A stretch of DNA of 64,000 nucleotides from Auanema rhodensis. Its lineage: Eukaryota; Nematoda; Chromadorea; Rhabditida; Rhabditidae. Numbering within the stretch: position 1 is the stretch's first letter; each line of letters starts with the position of its first letter. The notes under the pieces are model-generated. The model saw only the letters and a program-made list of their open reading frames with translations, ran no database searches and was not told where the DNA came from. Below are positions 59,674 through 64,000 of the stretch, piece after piece. The position numbers and the translations under genes were made by a program. Location of the stretch: NCBI GenBank assembly GCA_964057225.1, contig OZ059899.1, positions 12,746,001 to 12,810,000 on the forward strand, read 5' to 3'.

Positions 59674-60862
59674 CTATCTATCCTTTTCTCATTTTTGGAG
59701 GATTTCTAGTAATTGTATAGACATAATGTCACATTCCTTGTGAAGGTTTCTTCTTAAATGTTGGAACATAACATCTTCAGACATAATGCGCTACTGAACT
59801 TTCTTGAAATAGCTACATACATATGGTATGATAGACTAAGGACGAAGTGTCTTTTAGAGACTAAAAGCAACTTTTTTTGTGAAGTTTGATGAATATTCAG
59901 AGCTGAAGGAGGGGGGGGGAGCAATAGAAAAAGCTTAGAAAAGAATGTTATGTATATACTACGTGTGATAGGAAAACGAGATTGGACAAAAGATAGAATC
60001 TTCAGGGGGGAAATGAGGAAAAGCTCTATTGCTCTTTGCTTTGGTTTCACCACGAATAAACGGTGAAGATGGTTGAAGGAAGAACACATAGGCATGAATA
60101 GAGAAAGAGGGATGAAGCAAGATAGAGAGGTGAAGAGAAATAGAGACGAACTGAGAGAGAGAGAGGACCATATAGATATTCGCAGAGAATTCAAAATGAG
60201 AGAACAAAATAATAGAAGAGAGGAGATCTTTGAAGAGGAAAGAAATAAAGAGAGAGAGAGAGAGAGCCAGGGAGAACTCTCCCTGTGACAGACGAAGATC
60301 TGAGTTTCTGATAAGAATGAGGAAAAAGCTGATGCCTCAAACCTCTCATACAAACATACAGGAATTTTTAGTTTTTTCTCATTTCAATTGTTCTTAAAAT
60401 AGAAAAAAGAAAGATTTGTTGTAAAAAAAAGATTTTTTGAACGTTAATCATTGATAACAGTGAGTCATTATGATATATCATTCTATTTAAAGTATGAGGG
60501 CTTCAACGGCCAGATAGATGATGTTGTTGCTGCTGCTATTGCTGCTATTGCTGGATATGAGAATGTAGATAGCTGTATTGCTCTGTATTACTAAGATATT
60601 ATGTTATTAGCTTTATTAATTATTACAATATAAATTATATAATTCATCAAATACATTTGAAAGCAGAAAGAAGATTCTGGAAGCAAAATCTTTGTTTCAG
60701 GCCAATTTACCGAGATATGTAACCGTGATAGCACTTGATATCATCTTGAGTTCTGCACGCAGTGTCATCATGTGCAAATTTTTTTTTCAAAAAAAATAAG
60801 AAAAATATAATTTTAAGCAGAAAAATTTAAAATATTATTAAAGAAAAACAGGATTTGATGGT

Positions 60863-63800
60863 CTATTTTGAATAAAATTTCCTATTTATGAAGTTTTTCA
60901 GGTTGATAATATCAAATTCAAGAATATCATCAATGTATATATGTGCTTGTACAGCTTCACGCTGTAGCAAATCCTGAAAATTGATTCAAGTTAGAAAAGA
61001 GCTTTGAGAAAGAAAATTACAAACCTGAAAATCAAGTTGCAAAGAGTTTATAACAGTCTTATTGTCTAATATAACAACTTGAAATATTCCTTTTTTACTT
61101 GTTGTATTGAAATCAACGTTCAACTTTGAAATTCTGAAAATAATAAGTTGAGATAATGCTTGACACTCAGCAGCAACAGCAGATAAAGCAAGAGATAAAG
61201 CTCGTTAAGCTGTTCCTACTGGTGCTGCTGCTCTTGTTGATGTTCCAACTTTTTCTGATAATTAGAGACGTTGAAGGTGATTACAATCTTCTTTCTTATG
61301 AGCTTTTCCATTGTAACTCGATATGTTGATAGGAGACAAAGAGAGTGACGTTCCTTCTGAATCTTTCCAGCTGTCTTCGTATCTGGTCGGAAAGACATTC
61401 GTCTAAAGTACAACTAGATGTAGATGAGAAACAACTTTAAACATTTCAACTTCATCTTATAATCCATCTTTTTTCATTTTCTTTGTCTTCTTTTTTTTAG
61501 ATTAAATAAAAAATATGAGAAGAATGTCATGTTATATTCAAATTTTTACTAAACTTTTAATATTATTTTAACTATTTTCTAATAATATTTAATTATATTA
61601 ATTATAACTTTATATTTTTACTTTATTATAGATTTAATTTCTTTTTTTATTATTATTTTAATTCATATTAGAAGAAAATTAATTTGGATAAATTCTTATA
61701 AGCTCTTTTCAAAATACTCTCTCCGAATTACTAGTCTGGTAAAGCATTTTAGTTGTAGATAGTTAGATTATTCAGTGGATAGGAATAGTAAGTTGAGATT
61801 GAAGTGAAGTGTCATCTAGAGAATCTTGAATTGATAATTCTCAAAAAAGAAAAACAACAAGAAGCTGAGGTGAATGGAGGGAAACGGTATTGAAGTATTG
61901 AATGATTTCGCCCCCCAGATATTGAATTTAGCTTACTTGGATGTTCTGCTCAGATTATCAAGACATGTTTCCAAATATTCTTCATAATGCTCAAGTTTTT
62001 GATCAAGTTCATGACGTAGCTTCTGAAAATAAAATTGATTTTAAAAATAAAAAAGTGCGTGAGGCTATACCACTAATTTTATTTCCGTTGCTGTTAAATT
62101 ACTACGAAGTTCAGCACGCTCTTTACGTCTACGAGTAGCTAATCGAATATCCTATAATATAAATTATATTAATTATACAAATTATAATTATATAAATAAT
62201 CTTTTTTACGTTAGCAATTTCAGTAACAATAGTCTGATAATCATCTGATGATTTACTTCTATTCATTTTTTCTAATTCAACTAAATTTTCCCGAACTTGT
62301 TGTTGTTTTTCTTTGATAGAACATCTAAAAATATAATTAATTATATGTATATTAATAACTTATATTACTTTTCAGAATTATAAAAATCATTATGAAGTCG
62401 GATATTCTCTTCCGTAGGTTCAGCATCAAGTAATTGTGGAATTGTAGTTCCATTCACTCCAGATAATAGTAAATCCACAATAATTTTCTTTGTTCTAATA
62501 ATAATAAGAATTATTAATATTATTATTTCTAATTATATTAATAAATAAGATTTTATTTGAATTTTTGCTCTTTATTCATTGAAACCTTTTGTAAAACTTT
62601 TAGGCTTCAAGCTTCATGTTGGATAAGCTCAAATATCAGGCTTAAGATTGATTTATGTACCTGATGAATAGCTCTTGCATGGCTGATCGTTCACTAGATA
62701 TATCCTTCATGGGATGAAGCTGAAGCCAGACCGTCTTCTCATCTGATGATCTGTCCGGAGCTGAGCAATTAGCTAAAAGGTTATGTAGCTGCATTCCAGT
62801 GCCGGGAACAATCTAAAGAATGATGAAAATTAAAAAAAGAAGTTTGATATATTCATACCACTGGAGCATTAAGCTTTAAGAACTTGAGAATGATTGTTAA
62901 CTGTTTTTCCGTTAAGCTTAAAGTTGGTTTATGAGCTGGATCGAAGTGAGTAAGCTCGTTCAATCCATAAATATCTTCCAAATTAACTTCTCGAACTTGT
63001 TTATTTATATAATTTCTATAAAAAAAATTAAATGAATTCATAAATTTACTGAAACTTACAAGAATTTTTCATTAATGATATGAATATCTTTATTCAAAAT
63101 ACTCAAAAAATACTTTGAATTACCGTACTGAAAGATGAAAAATACAATTTTCGAATGTAAAATCAATCTTACTCCACGATTCTTAATACCATAATCAATG
63201 AATTGAACAACAGCTTCAAGTAGACTACATGATGAATCCTTCAACTCAATACCAGCAGCTCGGAATACAGCTCGTCGTGAGACCAAAAATGAATGAAAAT
63301 AATTCTGAAAATGAGAATATATCAAGTCTTTCTCATCAACGATGATTAACGAACCTCAAATACAAATTCTGAGACAGTTCGAGTTAAGTCAACTCGTGAT
63401 GCTGTTGGAAAATGACGGAATAAGATGTCATCAAGATATGCTGCCAGATATATTACGCAATTTCTATTTAAAAATTTATTTAAATATTTGATTTTTCTAT
63501 TAAAATCTTACGGTAATTTATATTCTTGTATTATTTCATCAACTATTATTTCACTCCATTTAGATAAAAATGAAATGGAATCATCTAGAACCTGAAAAAG
63601 AAAAGACTTGGTTAATGCTTATCAAACTAGGCTGGAAATCATGCTGAAGATATGTACAAACCTTTTTGACCTGCGCATTAGCTAGCATTACTTCAATATC
63701 GTCTTTATCACTTCCCGGATATATAGACTGTGGATCCAAGTTAAAAACTAAATTCTCTCCGCTTTTAACGAATTCTTGAAGATGAGATTTCAATACAGTG

Positions 63801-64000
63801 CATGGATCTCGATCAGCAACATCAAACATGCTAGCAGAATAGGATAAAGCTTGAAGCTGTAAAACTCTAAAGCATACTTGCTCAGCAAAACATTCTTGAT
63901 GAAGTCCATATTCTTTGATTTTGCCAAATCTCCTGGTGTATTCAACTTTTCCACAGTTCTCATCAAAATTTCACAAAGTAATCGAATCTGAAGTGTGATT
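60863..64000 (-). CDS. pes-7: IQGAP-family scaffold, C-terminal part (continues past the window)
   Basis: Actin/Rho-GTPase scaffold; the window shows the GAP-related domain and RasGAP C-terminal domain. Exons from the right edge: LMRTVEKLNTPGDLAKSKNM, DPCTVLKSHLQEFVKSGENL, VIYLAAYLDDILFRHFP (the GAP-related domain, compare MRFIAKVLKDSLHEKFP in IQGAP1), RRAVFRAAGIELKDSSC, LNELTHFDPAHKPTLSLTEK, TKKIIVDLLLSGVNGTTIPQ (compare TKRLIVDVIRFQPGETL), DDYQTIVTEIANDIRLATRR, and LEHYEEYLETCLDNLSRTS. The last two exons are ISKLNVDFNTTSKKGIFQVV and DLLQREAVQAHIYIDDILEF, ending FINRKFYSK before TAG (60863), very like the IQGAP1 end. The usual YRYMNPA motif of the GAP-related fold is not recognisable (ENYFHSF at that place). 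An exon equivalent to KYTAARLHEKGVL was not found between 61140 and 61930, so the model there is incomplete. Confidence 0.85.

Larger units (their letters stand above)
55866..60862. other. 5-kb gene-poor region with dense (GA)n repeats
   Basis: Between the zinc-finger gene start and the IQGAP 3' end. It holds at least six microsatellites, mostly purine on the plus strand, and AT-rich filler. Open frames of up to about 200 codons here are Ser/Leu translations of the repeats, not genes. It should contain the zinc-finger promoter, possibly unrecognised 5' exons, and the IQGAP 3' UTR. Confidence 0.5.

Noticed and set aside
59754-60353. 199-codon minus-strand frame rich in Ser/Leu
   Set aside because: It is the translation of (CT)n-rich sequence with no domain, no splice pattern and no similar neighbour exon.
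61216-61413. 65-codon minus-strand frame ending in Gln/His between IQGAP exons
   Set aside because: It does not match the expected IQGAP segment and includes a CAG-type tract; likely intronic.

Overview
The window looks like nuclear DNA of a nematode. Introns are numerous and short (mostly about 40-60 nt, GT...TTTCAG or TTTTAG). Two cuticle collagen genes carry an N-terminal membrane segment and a furin-type site. The proteasome beta-5 gene closely resembles the rhabditid form. Most genes have a T-rich AG splice acceptor 0-30 nt before the start codon, the expected footprint of spliced-leader trans-splicing. All calls come from reading conceptual translations and comparing them with remembered family members; no search was run.

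Layout. At 1-10341 (+) lies the C-terminal half of the cytoplasmic dynein-2 heavy chain (che-3/DYNC2H1), with a tRNA-Val(CAC) on the opposite strand inside one intron. It converges, with 21 nt between stop codons, on a long minus-strand bridge-like lipid-transfer gene (BLTP2/hobbit, 10363-19116). Upstream of that on the minus strand are a ZIP zinc transporter, proteasome subunit beta-5 and Jagunal, spaced 250-420 bp apart. Two collagens follow, convergent tail to tail (24239-25854 + and 25967-27834 -), both with TATA boxes and unusual C-terminal extensions. Next come cysteine dioxygenase, THOC3, a single-domain orotate phosphoribosyltransferase and mitochondrial ribosomal protein S6 (all minus); the last two are 173 bp apart and look like an operon. 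A peroxisomal ACOT8-type thioesterase (+, ending in SKL), ATG4 (-) and CCDC86/Cgr1 (+) complete the dense part; ATG4 and CCDC86 are divergent and share a short promoter region.

From 38.6 kb the character changes to long introns and long AT-rich or polypurine spacers full of (GA)n. This part contains a secreted or type I membrane protein with cysteine-rich ET/three-finger-like modules (38607-44174 -), a zinc-finger protein with C2HC fingers like FOG/U-shaped (49754-55865 -) and the C-terminal part of an IQGAP (pes-7 type, 60863 to beyond the right edge, -).

I found no mobile element, virus-derived gene, CRISPR array or clearly new system. The more unusual items are the overlapping 3' ends, the nested tRNA, the collagen pair, the ACOT8 gene with no recognisable N-terminus, and the polypurine blocks around the zinc-finger gene.
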